This document shows positions 32,777 to 40,903 of a stretch of 64,000 nucleotides of DNA, one piece after another. Position numbers and translations under genes: made by a program. A model generated the notes under the pieces. That model saw only the letters and a program-made list of their open reading frames with translations. It was not told the DNA's origin and did not search any database. Location: contig JAGPDF010000014.1 in NCBI GenBank assembly GCA_018057705.1, positions 1-64,000 on the forward strand, given 5' to 3'. Source of the DNA: Thermoanaerobaculia bacterium. GTDB taxonomy: Bacteria > Acidobacteriota > Thermoanaerobaculia > Multivoradales > JAGPDF01. The number at the start of each line of letters is the position of its first letter. Within the stretch, counting starts at the first letter, position 1.

Positions 32777-34170
32777 AGGGGCTCCGAAGCGGACTCTTCG
32801 CGCTCGCTGCGGTAGTCCGTAGGTCGCAACCCCCAGGATTTCAGGCGCTGGTAGAGCGTGCTGCGCGGAATCCCGAGCCGGTCCGCGGCGCGATCGACCT
32901 GGCCGTTCTCGAGCCGCAGGATCTGCTCGACGTAGCGCCGCTCGACCTCATCGAGCGATCCCTGGTAGATCTCTCCCGCGGATCGTGCCTCCGGTCGGGT
33001 GCCGGACCGGCGCTCGAGGGTCAGCTGGCCGGCCTCGATCTTCCCGGTGCGGGCGAGGAGCAGCGCCCGTTCGAGAACGTTGTGGAGCTCCCGGATGTTC
33101 CCCGGCCAATCGTAGCGGCGCAACTCATCGACGGCGCCTGGGGCGAGCTTGAGGTGCTTTCCGGTCTCGAAGCCGAGACGGTCGAGAATCGACTCGGCAA
33201 GCGCGGGAATGTCCTCCGGACGCTGGCGCAGCGGGGGCAGGTGGAGCGTGAGCGTATTGATCCGGTAGTAGAGGTCGGCGCGAAAGCGCTTGTCGGCGAC
33301 CGCCTCGGCGAGATTCATGTTGCTGGCCGCCACCAGACGGATGTCGACGCGCCGCTCGACGACCTCGCCGAGGCGGCGAAAACGCTTCTCCTCGACGACC
33401 TTGAGGATCTTCGGTTGCAGGGTGACTTCCGTATCGCCGATCTCGTCGAGAAAGAACGTTCCGCGGTCGGCGGTCTCGAAGAGGCCGGGCTTGGCGGCGA
33501 GCGCGCCGGTGAAGGCGCCTTTGGCGTGGCCGAAGAGCTCGCTGTCCAGGAGCTCGCGCGACAGGCCGGCGCAGTTCAGGTCGACGAAGGCCTGTTTGGC
33601 CCGGGGGCTGTTGGCGTGCAGCCATCGCGCCAGGAGGCCTTTTCCCGTTCCGGTCTCGCCCTGCAGCAGCACCGGACTCTCGGCGCCGGCGACGGTCTTC
33701 GCCTCGCGCTCGAGGTTGCGAATCAAGGCCGACTCGCCGAGGAAGGGCTCCGGTTCGTAGCGTGCGCGACGCACTTCGCCGGCGCGATCCCGGCGCACGA
33801 AGAGCCGCTGCTCGATGAGCCGCCGCACCATCGTGCGCAACGCCGCGAGCTCGATCGGCTTGGTCAGGAACTGCTCGGCACCGGCCTTGATCGAGGCCAC
33901 CGCGACGTCGATCTCGCGATGCCCCGTCAGCACGAGGACGGGAACATCGGGCGCCCCCTCCTTGAGGTAGGGAAGCAGGTCGAGAGCGGTGCCGTCGGGG
34001 AGCTCGTAATCGAGGAGAACGATCTCGGGCCGGAAGTCGACGAAAACAGCTCGCGCGGCGGCCAGGCTCGAGGCGTCCTGGACTTCGCAATGGTCCGCCT
34101 CGAGCAGATGCCGCAACTGCGAGCGGATCATCGGATCGTCATCGACGACGAGAATGCGGGAACCTTCCAT
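32773..34170 (-). CDS. NtrC-family sigma-54-dependent response regulator
   Basis: A 465-residue activator. The receiver domain has phosphoacceptor D54 in VLLDYELPDG and TKPIEL. The AAA+ domain has Walker A GETGTGKG, the sigma-54-contacting GAFTGA loop (HAKGAFTGALAAKPG), FFLDEIGD and YRINTLTLHLPPLRQRPEDI, and LRRYDWPGNIRELHNVLERA. A Fis-type helix-turn-helix (AADRLGIPRSTLYQRLKSWGL) ends the protein. All elements needed to activate RpoN promoters are present. The ATG at 34170 begins the receiver. Its likely partner kinase follows directly. Its best candidate target here is the -24/-12 promoter at 29261. Confidence 0.93.
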   Translation of the reverse strand: MEGSRILVVDDDPMIRSQLRHLLEADHCEVQDASSLAAARAVFVDFRPEIVLLDYELPDGTALDLLPYLKEGAPDVPVLVLTGHREIDVAVASIKAGAEQFLTKPIELAALRTMVRRLIEQRLFVRRDRAGEVRRARYEPEPFLGESALIRNLEREAKTVAGAESPVLLQGETGTGKGLLARWLHANSPRAKQAFVDLNCAGLSRELLDSELFGHAKGAFTGALAAKPGLFETADRGTFFLDEIGDTEVTLQPKILKVVEEKRFRRLGEVVERRVDIRLVAASNMNLAEAVADKRFRADLYYRINTLTLHLPPLRQRPEDIPALAESILDRLGFETGKHLKLAPGAVDELRRYDWPGNIRELHNVLERALLLARTGKIEAGQLTLERRSGTRPEARSAGEIYQGSLDEVERRYVEQILRLENGQVDRAADRLGIPRSTLYQRLKSWGLRPTDYRSEREESASEPL

Positions 34171-34231
34171 GCGCCGGCCAGTGTAGCGCAGCCCGGACCG
34201 CATCCCTCGCCGCGCCCTCGCGGGCGCCGCT

Positions 34232-34247
34232 CCGGGAACTTTCCCGG
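34232..34247. repeat. 7-bp perfect inverted repeat between divergent genes
   Basis: CCGGGAA-CT-TTCCCGG lies midway between the divergently transcribed NtrC-type gene and the M16 peptidase operon. A second weaker stem, GCGCCC-TCGC-GGGCGC, lies just to its left. It is a plausible operator, for example for autoregulation, but no factor can be assigned. Confidence 0.35.
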
Positions 34248-34327
34248 GCTTCCCGTCGTATCCTTGGCAGATCGGGCGCCGGAGCACCTCTCATCCGGAC
34301 GCTTTCTCTTCGAGGATGGTGCAGATC

Positions 34328-36139
34328 ATGAAGCAACGAAGCAACCCGCCGCGACCCGCCGGACGCCCAAGCTCCATCGCGATTCTGACGCTGTTTCTGC
34401 TGGTGATCGGCGTGCCGGTTCTGGGCGCCTCCGGGCAGAAGGCCGAGGTGCCGGTAGCCGAGTTCACCCTCGCCAATGGCATGAAGTTCCTGGTCGTCAC
34501 CCGGCCGGCGCAGGCCACCGTCATGGGCGGCTGGGTGGCGCACGTCGGCTCGGCCAACGAGCGCCCGGGCATCACCGGCGTCGCCCACTTCTTCGAGCAC
34601 ATGATGTTCAAGGGCAGCCGCGTCATCGGGACCCGGGACGCAATGCGCGATCAGGAGATCATCGCGGACCAGGAGAGGCTCCAGGAGCAGATCCGCACCG
34701 AGTACTCCCGCCAGCGGGAGCGCTACCGCAAGGGCGAGATCGACGATCCGTTCTCCCCCGCGAACCGGACGCCCGAGCTCGAGAAGCTCGAGGCCGAGTT
34801 CCAGAAGCTGGTCGAAGAGCAGCGTGGCCTGATGGTGAAGGACGAGTTCGACAAGATCTACACCGAGGCCGGGGCGTCGGGCATGAATGCGACCACCAAC
34901 TCGGATTCGACGATCTACTTCATCACCGTGCCGGCCAACAAGATCGAGCTCTGGTTCTGGATGGAGTCCGAACGCCTCCTGCAGCCGGTCTTCCGCGAGT
35001 TCTACTCCGAGCGCGACGTCGTCCAGGAGGAGCGCCGGATGCGCGTCGAGTCCACCCCGACCGGGCGCTTCGACGAGCAGCTGAACGCGATGTTCTGGAC
35101 CGCGCATCCCTACAAGTGGGATGCGATCGGCTGGATGTCCGACCTGAAGACGCTGTCGATGGCCGACGCGCAGGACTTCTTCAGCACCTACTACGCCCCC
35201 GGCAACCTCACCGCGGCGCTGGTCGGCAACATCACGGTGGACGAGGCGAAGGCGCTGGCCGAGAAGTACTTCGGCCGGATTCCGCCTTCGGCGAGACCGG
35301 TGCCCGACATCGTGACGCTCGAAGAGCGGCAGCTCGCCGAAAAGCGCATGAACGCCGAGTGCGACTGCCAGCCGCAGGTCTCGGTGCAGTTCCACACCGT
35401 GCCCTTCGAGCACAAGGACCAGTACGCGCTCGACGTCGTGCAGAGCCTGCTCAACGGCCAGACCGGGCGCCTGCGCAAGAGCCTCGTGCTCGACCGTCAG
35501 ATCGCGTCGTCGGCCTCCGCCGGGCAGCAGTCCCTGCGCTGGAACGGTTCGTTCTACCTCCAGGCGGAGACCAAGGGGGAGTCGACGCCGGCCATCCTCG
35601 AGGCGGCGCTCTCGGCGGAGCTCGCGAGGCTCCAGAACGAGCCGGTGCCTGCCGACGAGCTCGCCAAGGTCAAGAACCAGATCGTCGCCGAGTCGTACCG
35701 CAACCTGGAGAGTCCGTTCTATCTCCTGTTGCAGCTGCTCTTCTACGACGGCTGGGGAAACTGGAAGTATCTGAACCAGTGGTCCGAGAAGACGCTCGCG
35801 GTGACCGCCGAGGATGTGCAGCGGGTCGCGAAGCAGTACTTCACCACCGAGAACCGCACGGTCGCCTCCTACCAGCGCAAGGCCGGCACCGCGGCCGAGG
35901 AGATCCCCGCGGAGCTCGCCGGACTGCCGCCCGAGATGCAGCAGCAGGTGCTCTCGCAGCTCCGCCAGATCCGCCAGATCGAGGATCCGGCGATGCTCGA
36001 GCAGCTTCTCGCCGGCGTCGAGCAGCAGGCGGGGCAGGTCCCGCCCGAGGTCAAGCCGGCGCTCGACGCGATCGTCGAAGCGGCGCGGGAACAGCTCGAA
36101 AAACTGAAGAGCCGCGCCAGCGCGGGAGGTGGACGATGA
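34328..36139 (+). CDS. M16 family zinc metallopeptidase, catalytic subunit
   Basis: A 603-residue exported peptidase (ATG 34328; an alternative ATG lies at 34316). The signal peptide is IAILTLFLLVIGVPVLGASG. The inverted zinc motif HxxEH is intact at H87-F-F-E90-H91 (GVAHFFEHMMFKG), with the distal glutamate in ERDVVQEERRM. A 60-residue charged coiled insertion (EEIIADQERLQEQIRTEY-type, about 108-160) is unusual, and a helical Gln-rich C-terminal extension follows residue 520. Together with the next gene, whose zinc site is lost, it should form a mitochondrial-processing-peptidase-like alpha/beta pair in the periplasm that degrades or processes peptides. Coupled by ATGA overlap. Confidence 0.9.
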   Translation: MKQRSNPPRPAGRPSSIAILTLFLLVIGVPVLGASGQKAEVPVAEFTLANGMKFLVVTRPAQATVMGGWVAHVGSANERPGITGVAHFFEHMMFKGSRVIGTRDAMRDQEIIADQERLQEQIRTEYSRQRERYRKGEIDDPFSPANRTPELEKLEAEFQKLVEEQRGLMVKDEFDKIYTEAGASGMNATTNSDSTIYFITVPANKIELWFWMESERLLQPVFREFYSERDVVQEERRMRVESTPTGRFDEQLNAMFWTAHPYKWDAIGWMSDLKTLSMADAQDFFSTYYAPGNLTAALVGNITVDEAKALAEKYFGRIPPSARPVPDIVTLEERQLAEKRMNAECDCQPQVSVQFHTVPFEHKDQYALDVVQSLLNGQTGRLRKSLVLDRQIASSASAGQQSLRWNGSFYLQAETKGESTPAILEAALSAELARLQNEPVPADELAKVKNQIVAESYRNLESPFYLLLQLLFYDGWGNWKYLNQWSEKTLAVTAEDVQRVAKQYFTTENRTVASYQRKAGTAAEEIPAELAGLPPEMQQQVLSQLRQIRQIEDPAMLEQLLAGVEQQAGQVPPEVKPALDAIVEAAREQLEKLKSRASAGGGR

Positions 36140-37653
36140 GAATCATGCACCCGATCGCAGGGGTCGCAGGCGCGGCCGCACTCACCGTGGCGTTCGCCCT
36201 TCCCTTTCCGGCCCTGGCTGAGGCCAGCGGGATTCCGGCGCGTCCCGAGCAGCTCTCCTACAAGCCGTTCGTTTTCGACGCGCCCGACGGCGACAAGTAC
36301 CGGCACGAGCTGCCGGGAGGCGTCGTGGCCTACGTGGTCGAGGACCACGCCCTGCCGCTGGTCAAGCTCCAGGCCACCTTCCGCACCGGCGCCTTCCGTG
36401 AAGGAGCGAACGAGACCGGTTTGGCTGCGATGACCGCCGCGATGATGCGTCAGGGCGGCACCGCGAAGCTCACCCCCGAGGAGTTCGACCAGAAGGCCGA
36501 CTTCCTCGCCGCGATGGTCTCGAGCTCCGCCGGGCCGACTTCGGCGACGGCGGCGCTCGACGTCATCACGCCGGCCCTGGGCGAGGGACTCGACCTCTTC
36601 TTCGACATGCTGCGCAATCCGCGCTTCGACGCCGCGCGGCTCGACGTCCAGAAGAGCACCGCGCTCGAGGAGATGAAGCAGAGAAACGACGACGCCGAGG
36701 ACATCGCAGGCCGCGAGTGGAGCTTCCTCACCCGCGGCGAGACGCATTACTCGTCGCGCCGCATGACGCAAAGCAGTCTCGAGGCGATCTCGCGCGAGAA
36801 GCTGATCGAGTTCCATCGCCGGACCTGGGGGCCGGAGCACCTCGTTCTCGCTGTTTCCGGCGACGTCGACACGGCGAAGATTCTCGGCGAGCTCCGCAAA
36901 CGGCTTGCCGGCTGGAAGTCCGGAGACCCGAACGCCCCCTGGCCGCCTGCCGGACCGGGGGTCACCCCGCCGTCCGGGCTGTTCCATGTCGAGAAGGATA
37001 TTCCGCAGGGCAAGGTGACGATCGGCGAGCTCGGCATCCAGTGGAAGAGCTACTCCGATCCGGAGCCCTATGCCCTCATGGTGATGAACGACATCCTCGG
37101 CGGCGGCGGCTTCACCGCCCGGCTCATGAAGCGGGTGCGCTCGGACGAAGGGCTGGCCTACGGCGTCTATTCGCAGTTCGGCATCGGTACCTTCTGGCCC
37201 GGGCTGTTCGAGATCGGCTTCGCTTCGAAGAACCCCACCGTCGCCCTGGCGACCCGGATCGTGCTCGAGGAGGTGGACAAGATCCGCACCGGAACGGTGT
37301 CGGAAGAGGAGCTCAGGGTCTCGAAGAGCTCGTTCATCGACACCTTCCCCCGCACCTTCGAGTCGCCGGCGGCCACCGCCCGGACGTTCGCCAACGACGA
37401 GGTGATCGGCCGCCCACACAGCTACTGGACCGACTACCGTCGGCAGATCGAAGCGGTGACGGCCGGCAATGTGCGCGCGGCGGCGGCGAAGCACCTGGAT
37501 CCCGCGCAGCTCGCCATGCTGGTGGTCGGAAAGTGGAGCGAGATCGAGCCGGGCGACGCCGATGGGCGGGCGAAGATGGCGGAGCTCTTCGACGGCAAGG
37601 TGACGCACCTGCCACTGCGCGACCCGCTGACGCTGGTGCCACTCGCCAAGTGA
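36136..37653 (+). CDS. M16 family peptidase-like subunit lacking the zinc site
   Basis: A 505-residue exported protein with signal peptide (GAAALTVAFALPFPALAEA). It has the full M16 two-lobe fold, but the position of HxxEH reads TGLAAMTAAMMRQGG, so zinc binding is lost. The R/Y substrate-binding pair expected of the non-catalytic partner is kept (RLMKRVRSDEGLAYGVYSQF). This is the standard division of labour in heterodimeric M16B peptidases. GGGAGG ribosome site; the ATG overlaps the stop of the catalytic subunit gene. The open frame extends far upstream antisense to other genes and should be ignored. Confidence 0.9.
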   Translation: MRIMHPIAGVAGAAALTVAFALPFPALAEASGIPARPEQLSYKPFVFDAPDGDKYRHELPGGVVAYVVEDHALPLVKLQATFRTGAFREGANETGLAAMTAAMMRQGGTAKLTPEEFDQKADFLAAMVSSSAGPTSATAALDVITPALGEGLDLFFDMLRNPRFDAARLDVQKSTALEEMKQRNDDAEDIAGREWSFLTRGETHYSSRRMTQSSLEAISREKLIEFHRRTWGPEHLVLAVSGDVDTAKILGELRKRLAGWKSGDPNAPWPPAGPGVTPPSGLFHVEKDIPQGKVTIGELGIQWKSYSDPEPYALMVMNDILGGGGFTARLMKRVRSDEGLAYGVYSQFGIGTFWPGLFEIGFASKNPTVALATRIVLEEVDKIRTGTVSEEELRVSKSSFIDTFPRTFESPAATARTFANDEVIGRPHSYWTDYRRQIEAVTAGNVRAAAAKHLDPAQLAMLVVGKWSEIEPGDADGRAKMAELFDGKVTHLPLRDPLTLVPLAK

Positions 37654-37657
37654 GGCC

Positions 37658-38815
37658 GTGTCGCTGCCGGCGCCCGCCCGAAGGCGTCCTGCCGCCCGCG
37701 TCCTGGCGTTTCTGACGGCGCTGGCCGCAGGTGCGCCGGCTGGGGGCGCGCCCGACCGCCTCGCGGCCTCCTGGTTCTCCGGGGCTTCGGCGGCGTCGGC
37801 GGCGTCGGCGGAGGGCCCGGAGGTCACCCAGAACGACCCGCCGCTCGGCCGGGCCGTCGTGCCTCCGGTACCGCTGCTGGCGCGGTCTCCCGATCCACTC
37901 CGCCTCGCAGAGGCGCGGGCGATTCTCGCCGGCTCGTCCGCAGCGGGCGGAGTGGCCGGGGGGAGCGCCGGGGGCGTCGGGCGCAGCGTTGGCGATCCCT
38001 ATCTGGGCGGATATCTCTTTCTGAGCGATCTCGAGGAGCCCGCGCTGGTCGAGCGCGCCGGGCGACTCGTGGAGGCCCTCGAAGCGCTCTACTTCGAACG
38101 CTTCGGCCGCCGTCCCGTCGGGGTACCCGGCGAGGCGATCGTGATCTTCTCCGCCGAGGCGGACTACCGGGAGTTTCAGGCCGGAGATTCCCGGCTGGCC
38201 GGGCTGGCCGGTTCGACAGGGTTGGCGGCGCGGGGGATCGTGGCGACCTACCGCGGCGGGCGCTCCGATGACGAGCTCCTCGGCACCCTGGTGCACGAGC
38301 TCGCTCACCTGCTCAACCGGCGGGCCCTTGGACCGTCTCTGCCTTCCTGGCTGGACGAGGGGATCTGCGACGACCTGGGAGCGAGCCGGATCACCCTCGA
38401 CGGCCGTCTTCTGCCGGGAACCTGGTCGCGCAACCTCGACCCGCGCCCCGGGGAGGTCCGCATCTCCGGCGGCGAGGCGGCGCTGCGCAACCTCGCCGCC
38501 GTTTACGGGCCCGATGGCAGCGCACGGGGGCGTCTCGACCTGGGCGCGATCCTGGCCCTGGAGTGGGAGGAGTTCGTCGCTCCACAGGGAGCCGAGATCC
38601 ACTATGCCGCAGCGGCGGCCTTCATTCGCATGCTGCTCGCCGCGCCGGCGAGGAGTGCGGTGTTTCGCGGCTGGCTCGCTCAGGTTTCCGAGGGCGGCTC
38701 GCCGGCCGCGGAGGCGCTTCGCGCGGCGCTCGACCGGCCCTGGGAGGAGCTCGACCACGACCTTGCGCTCTGGACGCGCGGCGAGCTCGCCCGCCTGCCG
38801 CCGCTCGGCCCCTGA
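37658..38815 (+). CDS. exported gluzincin-type metalloprotease-like protein
   Basis: A 385-residue protein starting four bases after the M16 stop (GTG). The N-terminus is basic then hydrophobic (VLAFLTALAAGAPAGGAP), fitting a signal peptide. The HExxH motif is at 213-217 (LVHELAHLLN) with the third ligand E234 in SWLDEGICDDLG, the arrangement of the M1/MA-clan superfamily proteins often annotated as DUF1570 or peptidase MA family. The preceding DELLGT and following AAAAFIRMLL segments also fit. It likely belongs to the same operon as the M16 pair, giving a three-gene periplasmic proteolysis unit. Confidence 0.8.
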   Translation: MSLPAPARRRPAARVLAFLTALAAGAPAGGAPDRLAASWFSGASAASAASAEGPEVTQNDPPLGRAVVPPVPLLARSPDPLRLAEARAILAGSSAAGGVAGGSAGGVGRSVGDPYLGGYLFLSDLEEPALVERAGRLVEALEALYFERFGRRPVGVPGEAIVIFSAEADYREFQAGDSRLAGLAGSTGLAARGIVATYRGGRSDDELLGTLVHELAHLLNRRALGPSLPSWLDEGICDDLGASRITLDGRLLPGTWSRNLDPRPGEVRISGGEAALRNLAAVYGPDGSARGRLDLGAILALEWEEFVAPQGAEIHYAAAAAFIRMLLAAPARSAVFRGWLAQVSEGGSPAAEALRAALDRPWEELDHDLALWTRGELARLPPLGP

Positions 38816-38951
38816 ACCTCGCCGATCCGAGCGGGCGACGCCTGCGTGGCCTTCGAGGGCCGACCGCCGGGTCAACGGGTGACATTTTTCGGCAGAGACC
38901 GAAGGGGACGGCGGTCGCAAGAAGGAGAATTTTTGCCAGTCGCGGAGTGCC

Positions 38952-40046
38952 GTGGGCAGGCACCGGCTGTGTGCGACGCGCGTCCCGAGCCCCTCGGCCG
39001 TGTGGCGCGAAAGGTGCAAGAGTCTCAGGCGCGTGATTCCGCGGTCCTCTCCTCCGTCTTCCCTGGAGCTCTTCGACGTTCTGGGCGACCTGCTGATCGC
39101 CGTGCAGGAGCCCGGCCTCTGGCCGGTGGCGCTGTCGCGCATCGCCGGCATCCTGGGCTGCCAGCAGGTGATGATCCTGCGCGGAGACGGTCCGCGCCGG
39201 GCCGTCCTCGCCACCAACAGCCTCGATCCGGTGGCGATCCGCCGCCTCGCCGGGCGGCGCAGCGACCTCGATGCCACCTGGCCGGCCTGTCCGCCCGAGT
39301 ATCGCGAGTTCGCGCTGCCGGGGGAGGGGCGCCTGTCCCTGCTGCTCGATCGCTCGGACCTCGACAGCGAAACGATGCCGATCGTCGAGAAGATCGCTCC
39401 CCTCCTCGGCCGCGCCTGGCGCCTCACCGACGCGCTGGCGGCCTCCGAGCGCCAGCAGGCCTGGAGCTCGCGGGTGCTCGAGCCGCTCGCCACCGGCACG
39501 CTCATCCTCGGGCGCGACGGCACGGTCCTGCAGACGAACGCCGCCGCGCGTGCCAAGCTCGCGGCGCAGAGTGAGCTCAAGATCGACGCCGGCCGGCTGC
39601 GCGGCGCGAGCCAGGCGCTGGATCGCATGCTCGCGGCCTTGCTCGCTGCAGGCAACCCGTTGGACGAACGCCGTGTGGCGACGGAGTCGATCCTGATCTC
39701 CCGCGGCGGAGACGGCGCGCTCGAAGCGCTGGTCATCGCTTCGCCGCGTTTCGCCGACTCCATGCCGACGGCGGTCGCGGTGATCCTGCTGTTCGATCCC
39801 CATGCCGACGGCGAAGATCCGGCGGTGGCTCTCGCGGCGCGCTACGATCTGTCGTTCGAGCAGACCCAGGTCGTCGGGCACCTGCTGCGCGGGCGGAGCA
39901 TCCCGGAGGTTGCGACCGAGCTGGGGGTGCCCACGGCGGTGATCTCCTCCTGTCTCGGCGGGATCTACCAGCAGGTCGGCACCACCCGCCAGGTCGAGCT
40001 CGTCAAGCTCCTGCTCGCCGGTCCAACCCGGCTGCCTGCGGCCTGA
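38952..40046 (+). CDS. LuxR-family transcriptional regulator
   Basis: A 364-residue protein. The C-terminal 65 residues are a LuxR/GerE helix-turn-helix (ARYDLSFEQTQVVGHLLRGRSIPEVATELGVPTAVISSCLGGIYQQVG). The order of helices is normal, but the usual recognition-helix SxxTVKxHL is changed to AVISSCL. Residues about 50-170 resemble a GAF-like sensor and 170-290 a PAS-like domain (TGTLILGRDGTVLQTNAAARAKL). The start is uncertain: GTG 38952 gives the full frame, GTG 39033 removes 27 basic residues without similarity. The ligand and targets are unknown. The 136-base gap before it holds a GAAGGAG box that is not in register with the start. Confidence 0.8.
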   Translation: MGRHRLCATRVPSPSAVWRERCKSLRRVIPRSSPPSSLELFDVLGDLLIAVQEPGLWPVALSRIAGILGCQQVMILRGDGPRRAVLATNSLDPVAIRRLAGRRSDLDATWPACPPEYREFALPGEGRLSLLLDRSDLDSETMPIVEKIAPLLGRAWRLTDALAASERQQAWSSRVLEPLATGTLILGRDGTVLQTNAAARAKLAAQSELKIDAGRLRGASQALDRMLAALLAAGNPLDERRVATESILISRGGDGALEALVIASPRFADSMPTAVAVILLFDPHADGEDPAVALAARYDLSFEQTQVVGHLLRGRSIPEVATELGVPTAVISSCLGGIYQQVGTTRQVELVKLLLAGPTRLPAA

Positions 40047-40057
40047 GCTCTTGCGGT

Positions 40058-40561
40058 TCAGCCCGCGCCGGGCTCCGGCGGGCGCGGCGCGAGCGGCTCG
40101 ATCTCCCGCCAGCCCGTAGTGCCATCGGCGTAGATCTCGCGCTTCCAGATCGGGGCTTCGGATTTCACCCGCTCGAGCGCCGCACGGATCGCGCCGAGCG
40201 CGCCGTCGCGTCGCGGCGACGCCGCGACGATGGCGATCGCTGCCTCGCCGACCGCGAGCTCGCCAAGCCGGTGGCGGAGGACGACGCGGAGGTCCGGCGT
40301 CGCCCTCTCGAGCTCGTGCACGATCCGCTGCAGCACGCGCTCGGCCATGGTGGGGTAGGCGCTGTAGTCGATTGCGACCACTTGCCGGCCGTCGTTGTGG
40401 TTGCGCACCGTGCCGAGAAAGACCGCCTGCGCGCCACAGGCCGGATCGGCGACCGCGGCGAGGAGCGGCGCGAGGTCGAGCGGCGCGCGGGTGAGGAAGC
40501 GTCCTTCAGGCGGTGCCGCAGGCACACCGGGTGACGCGGGGAGCTCGGGAATCGCCGGCAT
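40058..40561 (-). CDS. moaE: molybdopterin synthase catalytic subunit MoaE
   Basis: A 167-residue protein. The MoaE core starts at residue 20 (RFLTRAPLDLAPLLAAV) and shows GAQAVFLGTVRNHNDGR, DYSAYPTMAERVL, VLRHRLGELAVGEAAIAIVAASPRR and the active-site lysine region PIWKREIYADGTTGW. It transfers sulfur from MoaD thiocarboxylate to precursor Z. A Pro-rich 18-residue N-terminal extension is unusual. It lies 11 bases downstream of moaD; no other moa or mog genes are in the window except the MoeB-like activator at 27956. Confidence 0.93.
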   Translation of the reverse strand: MPAIPELPASPGVPAAPPEGRFLTRAPLDLAPLLAAVADPACGAQAVFLGTVRNHNDGRQVVAIDYSAYPTMAERVLQRIVHELERATPDLRVVLRHRLGELAVGEAAIAIVAASPRRDGALGAIRAALERVKSEAPIWKREIYADGTTGWREIEPLAPRPPEPGAG

Positions 40562-40572
40562 CTCGGGCTGCC

Positions 40573-40827
40573 TCAGCCACCGGAGACCGGCGGCAGCAGG
40601 GCGATCTCGGCGCCGGGGGTGAGCTCGCGGTCGCCCGCGACGATCTCCCCGTCGACGGCGATGGCGAGCCGCGGCAGGAGCGCTGCGAGCCCCGCGTGGC
40701 GCGCCAGAAGCGCGCGGCGCAGATCGCCCAAGCGGGCGCCCGGAGGGAGATCGAGAAAGCTCTCGGCGGCGCCCAGAGCGTCGCTGGCCGAGGCGAAGGC
40801 GAGGATCCGGAGGCGCATCGAAATCAT
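40573..40827 (-). CDS. moaD: molybdopterin synthase sulfur carrier subunit MoaD
   Basis: An 84-residue ubiquitin-like protein ending in the diagnostic Gly-Gly (LLPPVSGG). ALLPRLAIAVDGEIVAGDRELTPGAEIALLPPVSGG is the MoaD C-terminal half. The C-terminal glycine is adenylated and thiocarboxylated, probably by the MoeB/ThiF-like protein encoded at 27956. Start codons at 40827 and 40818 are both possible; neither has a clear ribosome site. It is divergent from the carboxylase gene, with a 76-base gap. Confidence 0.9.
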   Translation of the reverse strand: MISMRLRILAFASASDALGAAESFLDLPPGARLGDLRRALLARHAGLAALLPRLAIAVDGEIVAGDRELTPGAEIALLPPVSGG

Positions 40828-40903
40828 GGTAGCACCCGGGCCCGGAGGGCGCCGCATCGGATAGATTCCGGAGGCAATTTCGCTACGCCCCAAGGAGGCC
40901 TCG

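Noticed and set aside
34261-34280. TTGGCAG...GCGCC, a possible second sigma-54 promoter before the M16 operon
   Set aside because: The -24 half fits but the -12 half reads GCGC rather than TTGC, so it falls well below the quality of the promoter at 29261.
33082-36135. Plus-strand extension upstream of the inactive M16 gene, making a 1523-codon frame
   Set aside because: The extension is antisense to the NtrC-type gene and out of frame with the first M16 gene. The true start is the ATG with GGGAGG at 36136.
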